From Comamonas testosteroni ATCC 11996 (GTDB lineage Bacteria; Pseudomonadota; Gammaproteobacteria; Burkholderiales; Burkholderiaceae_C), in NCBI RefSeq assembly GCF_000241525.1, contig NZ_AHIL01000043.1, positions 124,001-188,000 on the forward strand: a stretch of DNA of 64,000 bases, given 5' to 3'. Below are positions 52,611-62,131 of this stretch, piece by piece. The first letter of the stretch is position 1; each line of letters starts with the position of its first letter. A model generated the notes under the pieces. It made no database searches and was not told the origin of the DNA. It saw nothing but the letters and a program-made list of their open reading frames with translations. The position numbers and the translations under genes are program-made.

Positions 52611-53587
52611 TGCAAGGGAACCTTGGCCTTGACGACGATGCGCTTCCACAGCGCGATTTCGTTCTTCTGGAATTCATGCATCTGTGCCGGGCCGCCGGTC
52701 ATGGGAATGGCCCCCAGACGCTCGTAGAAGGCACGGGTCTCATCCATCTTCGAGATGGCGGTGAAAAGCTCGGCAAGCCTGGCAGTCTCGGCGGCCGGTG
52801 TCTTGGCGCTCACCATGGCACCCACCCAGGTGTAGGCCTCGAATCCGGGCAGGCCGGCCTCGGTGGCCGTGGGTATCTCCGGGGAGGTGCTCACGCGCTT
52901 GTCGGAGGCCACTGCCAGGATCTTGACGCGCCCTCCCCGGGCCAGTTCCTGTACTGCCGTGACTTCCGCGAAGGTGTAGTCCACCGTCCCTGAAGCGACG
53001 GCCGTGGTGGTCTCCCCTGCGCCCTTGAACGGGACATGCACGGTTTCGATCCTGGCAGCGTCGTTGAGCAGCTCGCCCATCAGCTGATAGCCTGCCGAGC
53101 CGGCCCCGAAATTCACCTTCCCCGGGTTGGCCCTGGCATGGCTGATCAGGCCCTTCAGGTCCGAGTAGGCCGCTTGGGGCGCAACGGCCAGCATGGCCGG
53201 CGAGCGCATCATCATGGTCAGCGGCGCAAAGTCCGTTAAGGGATCGTAGGGCAGATGCCTGAACAGCGCTACATTGACCGCCAGCGTTGAATTGCTGCCG
53301 ATGAACACGGTATAGCCATCGGCGGGCGCCGACAGCACCTGTTTGACGGCGATGAAGCCGTTGGCTCCTGCCTTGTTTTCCACGACCACGGGCTGGCCTG
53401 TGAGTTCCTGAAGCTTGCGCCCGAAATAGCGTGCCGAGGTGTCGGTGCCGCTGCCCGGACCAAAGGGCACGATGAGCTTGATCGGCTTGGAAGGGAAGGC
53501 CTGGGCCCGGGCCATGGAGGGCATGCCTGCGCCGAGCAGGCCGTAGCCCAGCAAGGTCGCCAGCAGGTATCTGCGTGCTTGCTTCAA
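52607..53587 (-). CDS. Bug/TctC-family periplasmic solute-binding protein
   Basis: 326 residues from a TTG at 53587, six bases after AGGAG; no ATG is nearer, so TTG is the likely start. The signal MKQARRYLLATLLGYGLLGAGMPSMARAQA precedes FPSKPIKLIVPFGPGSGTDTSARYF. DGYTVFIGSNS and VPFKGAGETTT follow. It is the first gene of the operon and overlaps the CaiB gene by 4 bp. A second Bug lies inside the same operon; the two may bind related acids or different stages. Confidence 0.9.
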   Translation of the reverse strand: MKQARRYLLATLLGYGLLGAGMPSMARAQAFPSKPIKLIVPFGPGSGTDTSARYFGRKLQELTGQPVVVENKAGANGFIAVKQVLSAPADGYTVFIGSNSTLAVNVALFRHLPYDPLTDFAPLTMMMRSPAMLAVAPQAAYSDLKGLISHARANPGKVNFGAGSAGYQLMGELLNDAARIETVHVPFKGAGETTTAVASGTVDYTFAEVTAVQELARGGRVKILAVASDKRVSTSPEIPTATEAGLPGFEAYTWVGAMVSAKTPAAETARLAELFTAISKMDETRAFYERLGAIPMTGGPAQMHEFQKNEIALWKRIVVKAKVPLQ

Positions 53588-53682
53588 GTTTGTCTCCTGA
53601 TACGGAATTGCTGCCGTGTTTTTCTTGTGAGCTCACTTTAGGCAGGCGAGAAATTAATGTCTAATATTAAAAATTTCATTTC

Positions 53683-53701
53683 TGATATCCATTGAATATC
53701 A
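53683..53701. promoter_or_regulatory. TGATAT-N7-ATATCA dyad at the start of the LysR gene
   Basis: An inverted repeat ends directly before the LysR ATG at 53702. The region 53640-53700 is AT-rich and must hold both divergent promoters. No Shine-Dalgarno precedes the ATG. The dyad is a candidate LysR autoregulatory site. Confidence 0.45.
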
Positions 53702-54610
53702 ATGAACCTGAAGCAACTGAACCAGTTCATCGCTCTGGCCGAAACCGGCAACTTCCACCGTGCCGCAGAGCAGTTGCATATGGCTCAGCCGCCGCTGTCC
53801 ATCTCGATTCGCAAGCTGGAGGAGGAGCTGGGCAGCGCCCTGTTCGATCGCACCAGCACCGGCGTCGTGCTGACGGCTGCCGGCAAGGCCATGCTGGAGA
53901 GCGCACGCGCCACCCTATTTCATGCCGACCAATGTCGCCAGGCTGTACGCGATACCAGGGAAGGCGTGGGCGGCCTGATACGGCTGGGCTTTGTCGGCTC
54001 GGCCACCTACGAACTGCTGCCGCGCCTGATCCCATCGTTTCGCGACCGCTACCCCAAGGTGGGGCTGGAGTTCTATGAGGCGACCAGTGCCGAAATCCTG
54101 GAAGGGCTGACGACCCGGCGCTTTGATGCCGGCCTGCTGCGCTACCCCGTGCTGGAGCTTGACGAAGGTATTGAACTCACGCCGCTGGATCAGGACGAGT
54201 TCGTGCTGGCCGTCTCGGACAGCAGCCCCCTGGCGCAGCGCGACGCCATCGCTCTGTCCGAGGCAGCGCACGAACCTTTTGTGATGTATCCGCAGGACAC
54301 GGTTCCCAGCCTCGCCGCGCTGGCCAAGCTACGCTGCCAGCAATCGGGCTTCACCCCCCGCATCGCCCAGGAGGCCATGCAGGTGCAGACCATCATGAGC
54401 CTGGTGGCCTCCGGCCTGGGCGTGGGACTGGTCGCAGGCGTGTCGCACCTCGTTCAGCCACGCGGCGTGAAATGCCTGCCCTTGCTGGACAACCCACCCG
54501 GCTTTCGTGTGGGCATAGCACTGGTGCATTCGACCGCACCGGGGAGCCGGGCCGTGGAAAAGCTCATTGAACATGCGCTGCAACATGCCAAGCTGCCGGC
54601 AGCGCCCTGA
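53702..54610 (+). CDS. LysR-family regulator of the catabolic operon
   Basis: 302 residues. MNLKQLNQFIALAETGNFHRAAEQLHMAQPPLSISIRKLEEELG is a standard LysR DNA-binding domain, with the AQPPLS helix seen in regulators of aromatic and organic-acid catabolism such as CatR/CbbR relatives. It diverges from the eight-gene operon and should activate it when the substrate or an intermediate is present. It has no visible ribosome site, so its mRNA may be nearly leaderless. It converges with dnaE2. Confidence 0.92.
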   Translation: MNLKQLNQFIALAETGNFHRAAEQLHMAQPPLSISIRKLEEELGSALFDRTSTGVVLTAAGKAMLESARATLFHADQCRQAVRDTREGVGGLIRLGFVGSATYELLPRLIPSFRDRYPKVGLEFYEATSAEILEGLTTRRFDAGLLRYPVLELDEGIELTPLDQDEFVLAVSDSSPLAQRDAIALSEAAHEPFVMYPQDTVPSLAALAKLRCQQSGFTPRIAQEAMQVQTIMSLVASGLGVGLVAGVSHLVQPRGVKCLPLLDNPPGFRVGIALVHSTAPGSRAVEKLIEHALQHAKLPAAP

Positions 54611-54646
54611 ATTCGCTGCGGCCAGCGCGCACCGGCCTCGGCGGGC

Positions 54647-57600
54647 TCAATGAAAATCCCGGCTGTTCAGTCCGACCTCGGCAAACCGCCCCAGCCAGCG
54701 GGTCACATCCCTGGCCTTCATCACGACCAGATGACGAACCGCAGGTTCATCCCCTGTCTGGGCCGCAGGCATATCCCCCTCTGACTCCGACGCCTCCAGT
54801 TGCGGGGCCGTGCTACGCTGCCAGATGCCCTCCACGGCCAGCAGACGCGAGGCCAACAATGCAGAGCGCCAGCGCGCAAAGGTCTGGCTCCAGACCACCA
54901 GGTTGATGACGCCGGTTTCGTCTTCCAGCGTGATGAACAGCGTGCCGTTGGCGGTAGGCGGGCGCTGGCGCACGGTCACGATGCCACAGGCACGTACCTT
55001 CTGGCCTGGCAGCATCTGATGCAGCTCGGCTGCGGTTTTCAGGCCATGGCGCGCCAGCCTTGGGCGCAGCAAGGCCAGCGGATGGCGGCGCAGGCTCAGG
55101 CCGGTGGCGGCATAGTCGAACATGATTTCCTCGCCCTCGGCAGCCTGGGGCAGCTCAAGCCTCGGCTCATGAATGGCGGCCTGCGCAAAAATGGGCGGCA
55201 GGCTGGCCTGCGCAGCAGCATCCCACATCTGCTGGCGGCGGTGACCGGCCAGGCTGCGCAGCGCATCGGCTGCGGCCAGGGCTTCCATATCCGCCTTGTC
55301 CAGCCGAGCCCGGATCGCCAGATCGCTCACGCCCTTCCACGGAGCCTGCGCAGCTTCACCTTCGATCCGCAGCGCAGCGGCCTTGCCCAGCCTGGCAACC
55401 CGGTTCAGCCCCAGGCGCACGGCCGGCTGAGGCTGGGCCACGCCGCGCATGGCTTGCAAAGGGGCTTCCAAGGTGCAATGCCAGTGGCTGTGGCAGACAT
55501 CGACCGGCAGCACACGCACGCCATGGCGGCGCGCATCCTGCACCAGTTGCGAGGGCGAGTAAAAGCCCATGGGCTGGGCGTTGAGCAGAGCCTGCAGAAA
55601 AATGGCCGGCTCGTGGCGCTTGAGCCAGGCGCTGGCATAGGCCAGCAGCGCAAAGCTATAGGCATGGCTTTCGGGGAAGCCATATTCGCCAAAACCCAGC
55701 ATCTGCGCAAAGATGGCCTGAGCGAATTCCAGCTTGTAACCACGCGCCACCATACCGTCGATCAACGGGCGCTCGAACTTGTGTACGCCGCCCTTGCGCT
55801 TCCAGGCCGCCATGGAGCGACGCAGCTCATCAGCCTTGCCGGCCGAAAACTTGGCAGCATCCATGGCGATCTGCATCACCTGCTCCTGAAAAATGGGCAC
55901 ACCCAGGGTCCTCAGCAAGGCATTTTCAAGCTCCGGTTTTTCAAGCTTGAGTGGCAGCTTCCGGCGTGCACGCTCGCGCGCAAGCAGATAGGGATGGACC
56001 ATGCCGCCCTGAATCGGGCCGGGGCGCACAATGGCGACCTCCACCACCAGGTCATAGAAGGTGCGCGGCTGCAGACGCGGCAGCATGCTCATCTGGGCAC
56101 GGCTTTCGATCTGGAAAGTACCCACGGTATCGGCCTGGCAGATCATCTCGTAGGTCGCGGCATCCTCCTGCGGAATCTGGTGCAGCTCCCATGGCTCGCC
56201 ACGCCAGCGAGCGCGCTCGTTCAGCGCATTGCGCAGCATGGTGAGCATGCCCAGGGCCAGCACATCGACCTTGAGCAGACCCACGACATCGAGATCGTCC
56301 TTGTCCCACTGTATGACGGAGCGCCTGGCCATCGTGGCAGGCTCCACGGGCACCAGGCGCGTGAGCTTGTCCTCGGTCAGCACAAAACCACCCACATGCT
56401 GGCTGAGATGACGCGGGCTGTCCTTGAGCTGCCAGGCCAGCTCTATCCAGAGGCGCAGCCGGTGCGCGCCCACAGCGCAATGCATTTCGCGCGCCAGCAC
56501 CTCGGCTTCCTGTAGCTTGCGCTGCACCCAGTCTTCGGGCAGTGCTTCGGGCGCCTGGTACTCCTCTGCCGCATCCGCCGTCTCGGCATGCGTCTGTGCT
56601 TGCGCCTGGGCATGCTCGCTGAACCAATACTGTCCCTTGGCCAGGGCATCGATCAGATCGACCGGCAGGCCCAGCGCCTTGCCCACATCGCGCAGCGCGC
56701 TGCGGCTGCGCCAGCAGCTGACCACGGCCGTGAGCGCGGCGCGGTCACGGCCATATTTGCCGTAGATGTACTGGATGACCTCTTCGCGCCGCGCGTGCTC
56801 AAAGTCCACATCGATATCGGGTGGCTCGCTGCGCTCCTTGCTGATAAAGCGCTCGAACAGCAGATTGCCACCATCCGGGTTTACCGCGGTGATGCCCAAG
56901 TAGTAGCAGACCGCAGAATTGGCCGCCGAGCCGCGCCCCTGGCAGAGAATACCGACGCTACGCGCATAGCGCACGATGTCATGCACGGTGAGAAAGTACA
57001 TCTCGTACTTCTGATCCTCGATCAACGCCAGCTCTTTGTGTAGCTGATCGCGCACCTTCTCGGGAATGCCCTGGGGATAGCGTCCCGCCGCGCCCTCCCA
57101 GGTCAACCAGGCCAGGGTCTGCGTCGCCGTCATGCCGGGCAGCACGCTCTCCTTCGGATAGCGGTAGCGGATCTCGTCCAGAGTGAAGCTGCAGCGCCCT
57201 GCCAGCTCCAGTGTTGCCTCCAGCATGGCCCTGGGATAGAGCGAAGCCAGCCGCAGACGCGAACGCAGATGCCGCTCGGCATTGGGCTGCAGCGCAAAGC
57301 CGCATTCGGCCACGGTGCGCCCCATGCGGATCGCCGTGACCACATCCTGCAGCGGCTTGCGCGAGCGCGCATGCATATGGACATCCCCGCAGGCCAGCAA
57401 GCGCAACCCCAGCGCCGCGCCCGCCTGCTGCAGGGTCTGCAGCCACAGGCTGTCGTCGGGCGCCAGGTGCAGCTCCACACCCAGCCAGAGGTTTTCAGCA
57501 TCAAGATAGCCTGAAACGCCTTCCAAGCAAGCGGTTACAGCTATCAAATCCGATGCATCCAGCTTCCCACGCTGCGGCAGCAGCAGGCACTCGCAGCCTT

Positions 57601-58057
57601 GATTCAGCAGCTGCCAGGGGCTGGACTCGTCGACCAGATACTTCCCTTTGTCAGCCCGGCTGCGTGCAGCGGTGATGAATTCACAGAGATTGCCCCAGCC
57701 TGGCAGATCACGCACCAGCACCACGATCCTGAGCGGGCCCCAGGCGAATTCGCTGCCATGGATCAGATGCAGGCCGCAGTCCCGCGCCGCTTCAAAGGCG
57801 CGCACGGCACCGGCTACCGAGCATTCGTCGGTCAGCGCCAGCGCCGCATAGCCCAGGCTTTTGGCCCGGTGCACCAGCTCTGCAGGCGATGAAGCACCGC
57901 GCAGGAAGCTGAAATGCGAGAGACAGTGCAGCTCGGCATAGGCCAGCGGCCCTCTGCCCATGCCCTGAGCCACGGGACTGGCCGGTATCGCGGCAGGCGG
58001 CGGCCCCGCCAACCGCAGAGAGGGAGCGGGCGGCTCGGCCATGATCAGCTCAGCCAT
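54647..58057 (-). CDS. dnaE2: Error-prone DNA polymerase DnaE2 (ImuC)
   Basis: 1136 residues. The PHP domain opens YAELHCLSHFSFLRGASSPAELV. The catalytic aspartates are in PDIDVDFEHARRE near residues 412-424, followed by the helix-hairpin-helix and a C-terminal OB domain (RACGIVTVRQRPPTANGTLFITLEDETG). DnaE2 is the translesion polymerase of the SOS mutasome with ImuA and ImuB. A Pro/Ala-rich stretch of about 35 residues precedes the PHP domain. The start overlaps the end of imuB by 8 bp, so the cassette is one transcript. Confidence 0.95.
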   Translation of the reverse strand: MAELIMAEPPAPSLRLAGPPPAAIPASPVAQGMGRGPLAYAELHCLSHFSFLRGASSPAELVHRAKSLGYAALALTDECSVAGAVRAFEAARDCGLHLIHGSEFAWGPLRIVVLVRDLPGWGNLCEFITAARSRADKGKYLVDESSPWQLLNQGCECLLLPQRGKLDASDLIAVTACLEGVSGYLDAENLWLGVELHLAPDDSLWLQTLQQAGAALGLRLLACGDVHMHARSRKPLQDVVTAIRMGRTVAECGFALQPNAERHLRSRLRLASLYPRAMLEATLELAGRCSFTLDEIRYRYPKESVLPGMTATQTLAWLTWEGAAGRYPQGIPEKVRDQLHKELALIEDQKYEMYFLTVHDIVRYARSVGILCQGRGSAANSAVCYYLGITAVNPDGGNLLFERFISKERSEPPDIDVDFEHARREEVIQYIYGKYGRDRAALTAVVSCWRSRSALRDVGKALGLPVDLIDALAKGQYWFSEHAQAQAQTHAETADAAEEYQAPEALPEDWVQRKLQEAEVLAREMHCAVGAHRLRLWIELAWQLKDSPRHLSQHVGGFVLTEDKLTRLVPVEPATMARRSVIQWDKDDLDVVGLLKVDVLALGMLTMLRNALNERARWRGEPWELHQIPQEDAATYEMICQADTVGTFQIESRAQMSMLPRLQPRTFYDLVVEVAIVRPGPIQGGMVHPYLLARERARRKLPLKLEKPELENALLRTLGVPIFQEQVMQIAMDAAKFSAGKADELRRSMAAWKRKGGVHKFERPLIDGMVARGYKLEFAQAIFAQMLGFGEYGFPESHAYSFALLAYASAWLKRHEPAIFLQALLNAQPMGFYSPSQLVQDARRHGVRVLPVDVCHSHWHCTLEAPLQAMRGVAQPQPAVRLGLNRVARLGKAAALRIEGEAAQAPWKGVSDLAIRARLDKADMEALAAADALRSLAGHRRQQMWDAAAQASLPPIFAQAAIHEPRLELPQAAEGEEIMFDYAATGLSLRRHPLALLRPRLARHGLKTAAELHQMLPGQKVRACGIVTVRQRPPTANGTLFITLEDETGVINLVVWSQTFARWRSALLASRLLAVEGIWQRSTAPQLEASESEGDMPAAQTGDEPAVRHLVVMKARDVTRWLGRFAEVGLNSRDFH

Positions 58058-59570
58058 ACATGCCTTGCGCGAACCAGCTGGCAGGGCTGGCGGTCATGCC
58101 CATCAGGTGTTCGCTACGGACGCGCTCGCGGTAGATCCAGACATGTCCGACGACGGCGTTATAGGCCACGAAATAGTCACGCTCGGCGAGGCCGCTCGGT
58201 GCAGCAGCCTGGGCATCGCCAGCAGCATCCCACCAGCCGGACTCCAGCCTGTAGGGACCAGCCCTGAGCTGCAGCGGCCCATGCCATTGGGGACGATTGC
58301 CCTGCACGGGCAAGGCCTGGGGCTGGGGCAGCAGCCAGGGCGGCCACAGGGCTTGCCAGGGGTCGGCACATCCGGGCTGACGGCCGCGTTGCGTGCCTTG
58401 CTGCCTGAGCTGCGCTCCCGCTCCAGCCTGGGTAGCGTCTCTTGCCGCAGCCGGATTCTTGCTCTGCAGCAAGGGCGCAGCAGCTTGCCAGCGCTGCATG
58501 CGCTCGGGGCGGTGGTCGGCCAGCGGCTGCACCATCTGCACGGCCTCCTCACCCCAGCGGGCGCTCAGCCGTTCCACCCATTCATGCCAGGCCAGACTGT
58601 CCGACGGGCTCTGGCCCTGGGCGGCAGGCAGGCAGCTCAGCGGCTCGGCCGCCCAGGCAGCCGTCTCCAGCGCCTGCAACTCCAGCATGTCCACGGGTGC
58701 GCGCCAGCGCTGCTGGCCCAGGTGCTCACGCAGCAGGCGCTGCAGATGCGCCATGCCCTGCGTGGGCTGGGCCGTGCGGATGACCAGCGCTTCCCAGGCC
58801 GGCAGCTCCTGGCCGTCGATACGGCGCAGATCATGGTGCCAGCGCAATTGCAGTGCCAGCACCGCATGGTGACGGGCCTGCAGCCAGCACTGCAGCGCGC
58901 GCAACAGCGGCTGCGCGGCATGGAGCACGGCATCGGCATGGTGGGCCGGATAACCCAGATCATGGCGCAGCTCGAACTGCTGAGGCAGTTGCAGCCAGTC
59001 AAGTGGCTGGGGCAGCAGACCATAGGCCTCGTCGAGCGCACGCAAGGCCTTGGCTCCAATACGGCGCGACAGCCCCGCGCGCGGCAGTGAGCGCACATCG
59101 CCCCAGCACCGGCAACCCAGGCGCAGCAGCACGGCGCTGTTCTGCTCCAGAGCGCTCAGCGTCCATAGCGGCAGCGCATCGGCATGCAGCGATGTCTCAG
59201 GCATGGTCAAGGAAACAGGGATGGAGCCACAAGGTCGCCCCTGCTGCAGCCGCAGCCGTGCCAACGCCTGCCAGGCCGTGCCGCCCTGTCCGCGCAGCGG
59301 CTGCACTGCCGCATCGCCGCCCCCGGTCTCCGGCGGGCCGGACACAGCGGCCTGACAGGCCTGGGCAAAAGCACTGTCCAGCCGTGTCAGCAAGACCTCT
59401 CTCCCGCCCCAAAGACGCTGCACCATACTGGTCTCCATGAGCAAGGCGTCTTCGAGCAAGGCCACACGCGGCGAAAACTCCAGCGCCCACCAGCAGGCAC
59501 TCTCGGGCACCGGGCTTGACTTGCTCAGGCAGGCCAGAGGCCAGGCTATCCAGTGCTCTGCACTGCCCAT
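58050..59570 (-). CDS. imuB: ImuB, Y-family polymerase-like mutasome subunit
   Basis: 506 residues; GGAGG lies 6 nt before the ATG, inside the end of imuA. ACWWALEFSPRVALLEDALLMETSMVQRLWGG is the opening, then LRLGCRCWGDVRSLPRAGLSRRIGAKALRALDEAYG. ImuB lacks the catalytic acidic residues of true Y-family polymerases and acts as a scaffold that binds the clamp, ImuA and DnaE2. The part before WWALEF is only about 28 residues, shorter than in many ImuBs; this may be normal for the family in Comamonadaceae. The C-terminus is long and basic with Gln-rich stretches. Confidence 0.9.
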   Translation of the reverse strand: MGSAEHWIAWPLACLSKSSPVPESACWWALEFSPRVALLEDALLMETSMVQRLWGGREVLLTRLDSAFAQACQAAVSGPPETGGGDAAVQPLRGQGGTAWQALARLRLQQGRPCGSIPVSLTMPETSLHADALPLWTLSALEQNSAVLLRLGCRCWGDVRSLPRAGLSRRIGAKALRALDEAYGLLPQPLDWLQLPQQFELRHDLGYPAHHADAVLHAAQPLLRALQCWLQARHHAVLALQLRWHHDLRRIDGQELPAWEALVIRTAQPTQGMAHLQRLLREHLGQQRWRAPVDMLELQALETAAWAAEPLSCLPAAQGQSPSDSLAWHEWVERLSARWGEEAVQMVQPLADHRPERMQRWQAAAPLLQSKNPAAARDATQAGAGAQLRQQGTQRGRQPGCADPWQALWPPWLLPQPQALPVQGNRPQWHGPLQLRAGPYRLESGWWDAAGDAQAAAPSGLAERDYFVAYNAVVGHVWIYRERVRSEHLMGMTASPASWFAQGMYG

Positions 59571-59571
59571 C

Positions 59572-60495
59572 TCATGCCTCCGTCATCCAAGGCGAGGCCG
59601 CTGCAGGAGCTGCGGCTGTCATGCGCCCTTGCATGAGCATGGCGGCCTCTTCGCTCTGGCGCGCATGTCTTTGTGCCTGTGCCTGCAGCACGGGCTGCCA
59701 GGCCCACTTTGAAAGCGGGAGCTGTATGGGGCGCTCCAGCAAAGGCCCACGGCGCTTGAGTATCTGTATCTGCAAACCCGGCGCCTGCTGGGCAGCGGAG
59801 TCTGCCGTGACTCTCTCCAGTCTCAACCGCAATGCGGCGGGAGAGCTCAGCGGCTCGGCCAGCAACTCCTGCCATAGCCACAGAGGCCGGCCCTGCGAAG
59901 CGGCAGCCAGCTGCAAGCGGCGCAGCGTGGACGTTGGAAGTTCAGGCAACCAGGCCAGCACCGCCAGCACATCCCGGCAATGCAGCGCCTGCTCGCAGGC
60001 CCAGGCCAGATCCTGGGCACTGCGCCCCAGCTGCACCGCGCACAGCCGCTTTGCGTCAATGCCGGCGGCCTGCAAGGCCGGGGCGAAGGGCAGATAGGGC
60101 GGAGCCACCAGCACCAGTTGCCCCATCCGCGCATCCCCGCGAGAAGCCGCATGCTGCCGGACACGGGCGGCCAGCGCGGGCAACAGCAAGGCCCACTCCG
60201 CATGGCAGTGCGCGGGTTGCTGCAGCTGAATCAAGGCGTTGCCGGGCCAGCCACCACCGGGCAGCTCGCAGTCCAGCGCTGCATGGCCGCTGGGCCAGAC
60301 ATTGCGGCAGGCATCCTGCTGCCAGTCCGTGCCGCGCCAGACACCGGGAATCTGTATGGCGGACAAATGCGGGTGGCCCACAGCTTGCAGACCCCGCTGC
60401 ACGCCCTGCTCTGCACCAGCCTGCTGCCGGACGGACGCCGTCATGCCTGGCTGTGAGCCAGGGCGGGCCAAGGATGTCTGGGACTGGATGTGCAT
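59572..60495 (-). CDS. imuA: ImuA, RecA-like mutasome subunit
   Basis: 307 residues. The RecA-like core runs from ALDCELPGGGWPGNALIQL (a degenerate nucleotide loop) through LVLVAPPYLPFAPALQAAGID to LPELPTSTLRRLQLAAASQGRPLWLW. ImuA interacts with ImuB and RecA in SOS mutagenesis. The first 60 residues are low in complexity and make it longer than the usual 200-250. It is the first gene of the cassette, just after the LexA box. No lexA-like gene is in the cassette, unlike some pseudomonads. Confidence 0.9.
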   Translation of the reverse strand: MHIQSQTSLARPGSQPGMTASVRQQAGAEQGVQRGLQAVGHPHLSAIQIPGVWRGTDWQQDACRNVWPSGHAALDCELPGGGWPGNALIQLQQPAHCHAEWALLLPALAARVRQHAASRGDARMGQLVLVAPPYLPFAPALQAAGIDAKRLCAVQLGRSAQDLAWACEQALHCRDVLAVLAWLPELPTSTLRRLQLAAASQGRPLWLWQELLAEPLSSPAALRLRLERVTADSAAQQAPGLQIQILKRRGPLLERPIQLPLSKWAWQPVLQAQAQRHARQSEEAAMLMQGRMTAAAPAAASPWMTEA

Positions 60496-60512
60496 GCGAA
60501 AACTCTTTGATA

Positions 60513-60548
60513 CTGTACAAATATACAGTTATCTGAGTTTCTGCGCAA
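60513..60548 (-). promoter_or_regulatory. SOS promoter of imuA-imuB-dnaE2 with LexA box
   Basis: CTGTACAAATATACAG at 60513-60528 is CTG-N10-CAG with an AT-rich centre, the classical LexA box. On the minus strand, TTGCGC (60543-60548) and TATATT (60520-60525) form -35 and -10 with a 17-bp spacer, so the LexA box covers the -10. RNA would start near 60513, about 18 bp before the imuA ATG. Confidence 0.85.
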
Positions 60549-60778
60549 AACAAAGCCCTAAGACTGGTAGAAGATGCTGCCAGCCCTTGTTGATCGGGCA
60601 TCGCACGCTATCAAAAATACTTTTTCAAAATGCCGCCAGCAGACACGGCAAAGCACGCCGCGCCGCGGCGTGATGCACAGAATATTGAAGAAATACCCAT
60701 GTAGCGCCCGTCGATAAAGCGCCTGCAGCTATCAAACTTGAGGACAGCCGTTTCGAGCGAAGCTCGTGGTCAATGCCG
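60549..60778. other. Region between HD-GYP and imuA genes; small hairpin
   Basis: No gene seen. CACGCCGC and GCGGCGTG around GCC (60654-60672) form an eight-pair hairpin. It lies 107 bp beyond the HD-GYP start codon's far end, that is, after its stop, and could contribute to termination of that minus-strand gene, but no T run follows. Confidence 0.35.
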
Positions 60779-62131
60779 TCAATTGAGCGACTGCGTGTCG
60801 ACATTCATGGCCGAAGTGCGGCCTGCCTGCGGCATCAGCTGAGCACAGGCCTCGCACCATTCGGCCACGGCGACTTCCAGCGTGGAGCCGCCCTGCCCCA
60901 GCGTGGGCCAACGGCGCAGGCAGTCGTTCATGATCGCCTGCAGCTGCCACAGGGCCTCGCGGTTGACCAGGGCCAGCTCGCTCATGCCCATCGCATCATC
61001 CTTGAAGAATCTCAACACATCCAGCTGCTGGCTGGGGTGGGAGCCTGCCTCGGCCAGCTGTTTCTGCAATTGCGCAAGACTGGCCTCCACGGCCACCGCC
61101 GCCTGTGCGTCGGGCATTTGCTGCCAGTGCTCGGGAAAGTCACGCCTGAGTTCGCTCCATTTGCGCAGCGCAGCCTCCAGGGCCGCAATGCTGTGAGAGA
61201 ACTCAGCCTGAATCGGCGCCAGCGGCTTGCCGGGACTGATTTCGTCGTAGAGCAGCGGCAAAATCAGGTGCACCAGATCGGCCGGATAGCTCTTGTGGTT
61301 CATCCGCAGCATGAGCGACAGGCGCTGACCCGGCATGTCCGTGAATTTCTCGAAGAAGGCCGAGACCACCTCGGCCAGCAGCAGCACCTGCCCCATGGGC
61401 GAAATGGCGTTGCCCTTGATGCCGCGCGGATAGCCGGAGCCATCCATGCGCTCATGGTGCTCGAGCACGGCGATTTCCACGGCGCGCGAATACAGTTCGG
61501 TGCTGCGCACCACCAGCATGGCGGTGACGGAGTGCGCGACCAGATGCTTGCGTTCCTCGCCGCTCAAGCGATGGTCCGGGTCGGTCCAGACCGGGTCCAT
61601 ATAGAGCATGCCCACATCGTGCAGCAGCGCAGCCGTGGCCAGTGGCACGCATTCGCGCTCGGTCCAGCCGTTCTTGAGCGCCAGAAAGATCGCCACCAAC
61701 GTCATCTGCAGGCTGTGGTGGTAGAGGTCGGAGCGCTGCTCGCGCATGACGGTGAGCTTGAAGGCAATGGCCTGAGGCAACAGCAAACTCTTGAGCGGCG
61801 CGAGCAGACGCTCGATATCACCGATGGACGCCACCATGCGGTGCAGCAGATCGACCTGCTCGCATTGCTGGCGCGCCAGAGCGACCAGGGATGCCACGTC
61901 GACCAGGTCGCCCGTGATCAGGTTGGCATCGATGGGGTCACGCAGCTTGTGCATGACCAGACGGTCATAGAGACGGCTGTCAACACGTGTGCCTTTGTCC
62001 ACCAATTTCATGCCCTTGTCGGTATAGATTGCATCGCCTGTCATGACCTCCGTATGCTCGGCCATATCGGTGACCGCGCGCAAAAAATGTACATCGGTCT
62101 CGTGCCCCTGCGCACCAGCGTTCTCACTCAT
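60779..62131 (-). CDS. HD-GYP domain protein, candidate cyclic di-GMP phosphodiesterase
   Basis: 450 residues from the ATG at 62131 (MSENAGAQGHETDV). An N-terminal helical region with DAIYTDKGMKLVDKGTRVDSRLYDRL precedes the HD-GYP core: HD at 171-172 (ALLHDVGML), HHERMDGSGYPRG with His225-His226 and GYP at 233-235. HD-GYP proteins cut cyclic di-GMP to pGpG or GMP and affect biofilm and motility. There is no receiver domain, so the input is unknown. A TTG at 62158 is an alternative start. A TTGTGG-G-CCACAA dyad lies upstream at 62189-62201. Confidence 0.9.
   Translation of the reverse strand: MSENAGAQGHETDVHFLRAVTDMAEHTEVMTGDAIYTDKGMKLVDKGTRVDSRLYDRLVMHKLRDPIDANLITGDLVDVASLVALARQQCEQVDLLHRMVASIGDIERLLAPLKSLLLPQAIAFKLTVMREQRSDLYHHSLQMTLVAIFLALKNGWTERECVPLATAALLHDVGMLYMDPVWTDPDHRLSGEERKHLVAHSVTAMLVVRSTELYSRAVEIAVLEHHERMDGSGYPRGIKGNAISPMGQVLLLAEVVSAFFEKFTDMPGQRLSLMLRMNHKSYPADLVHLILPLLYDEISPGKPLAPIQAEFSHSIAALEAALRKWSELRRDFPEHWQQMPDAQAAVAVEASLAQLQKQLAEAGSHPSQQLDVLRFFKDDAMGMSELALVNREALWQLQAIMNDCLRRWPTLGQGGSTLEVAVAEWCEACAQLMPQAGRTSAMNVDTQSLN

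Noticed and set aside
54800..56515. 571-codon frame antisense to dnaE2
   Set aside because: Antisense shadow of dnaE2 with no family features.
58050..59570. ImuB as a truncated pseudogene
   Set aside because: The short N-terminus is the only oddity; a perfect ribosome site precedes the ATG and the gene overlaps its neighbours normally.
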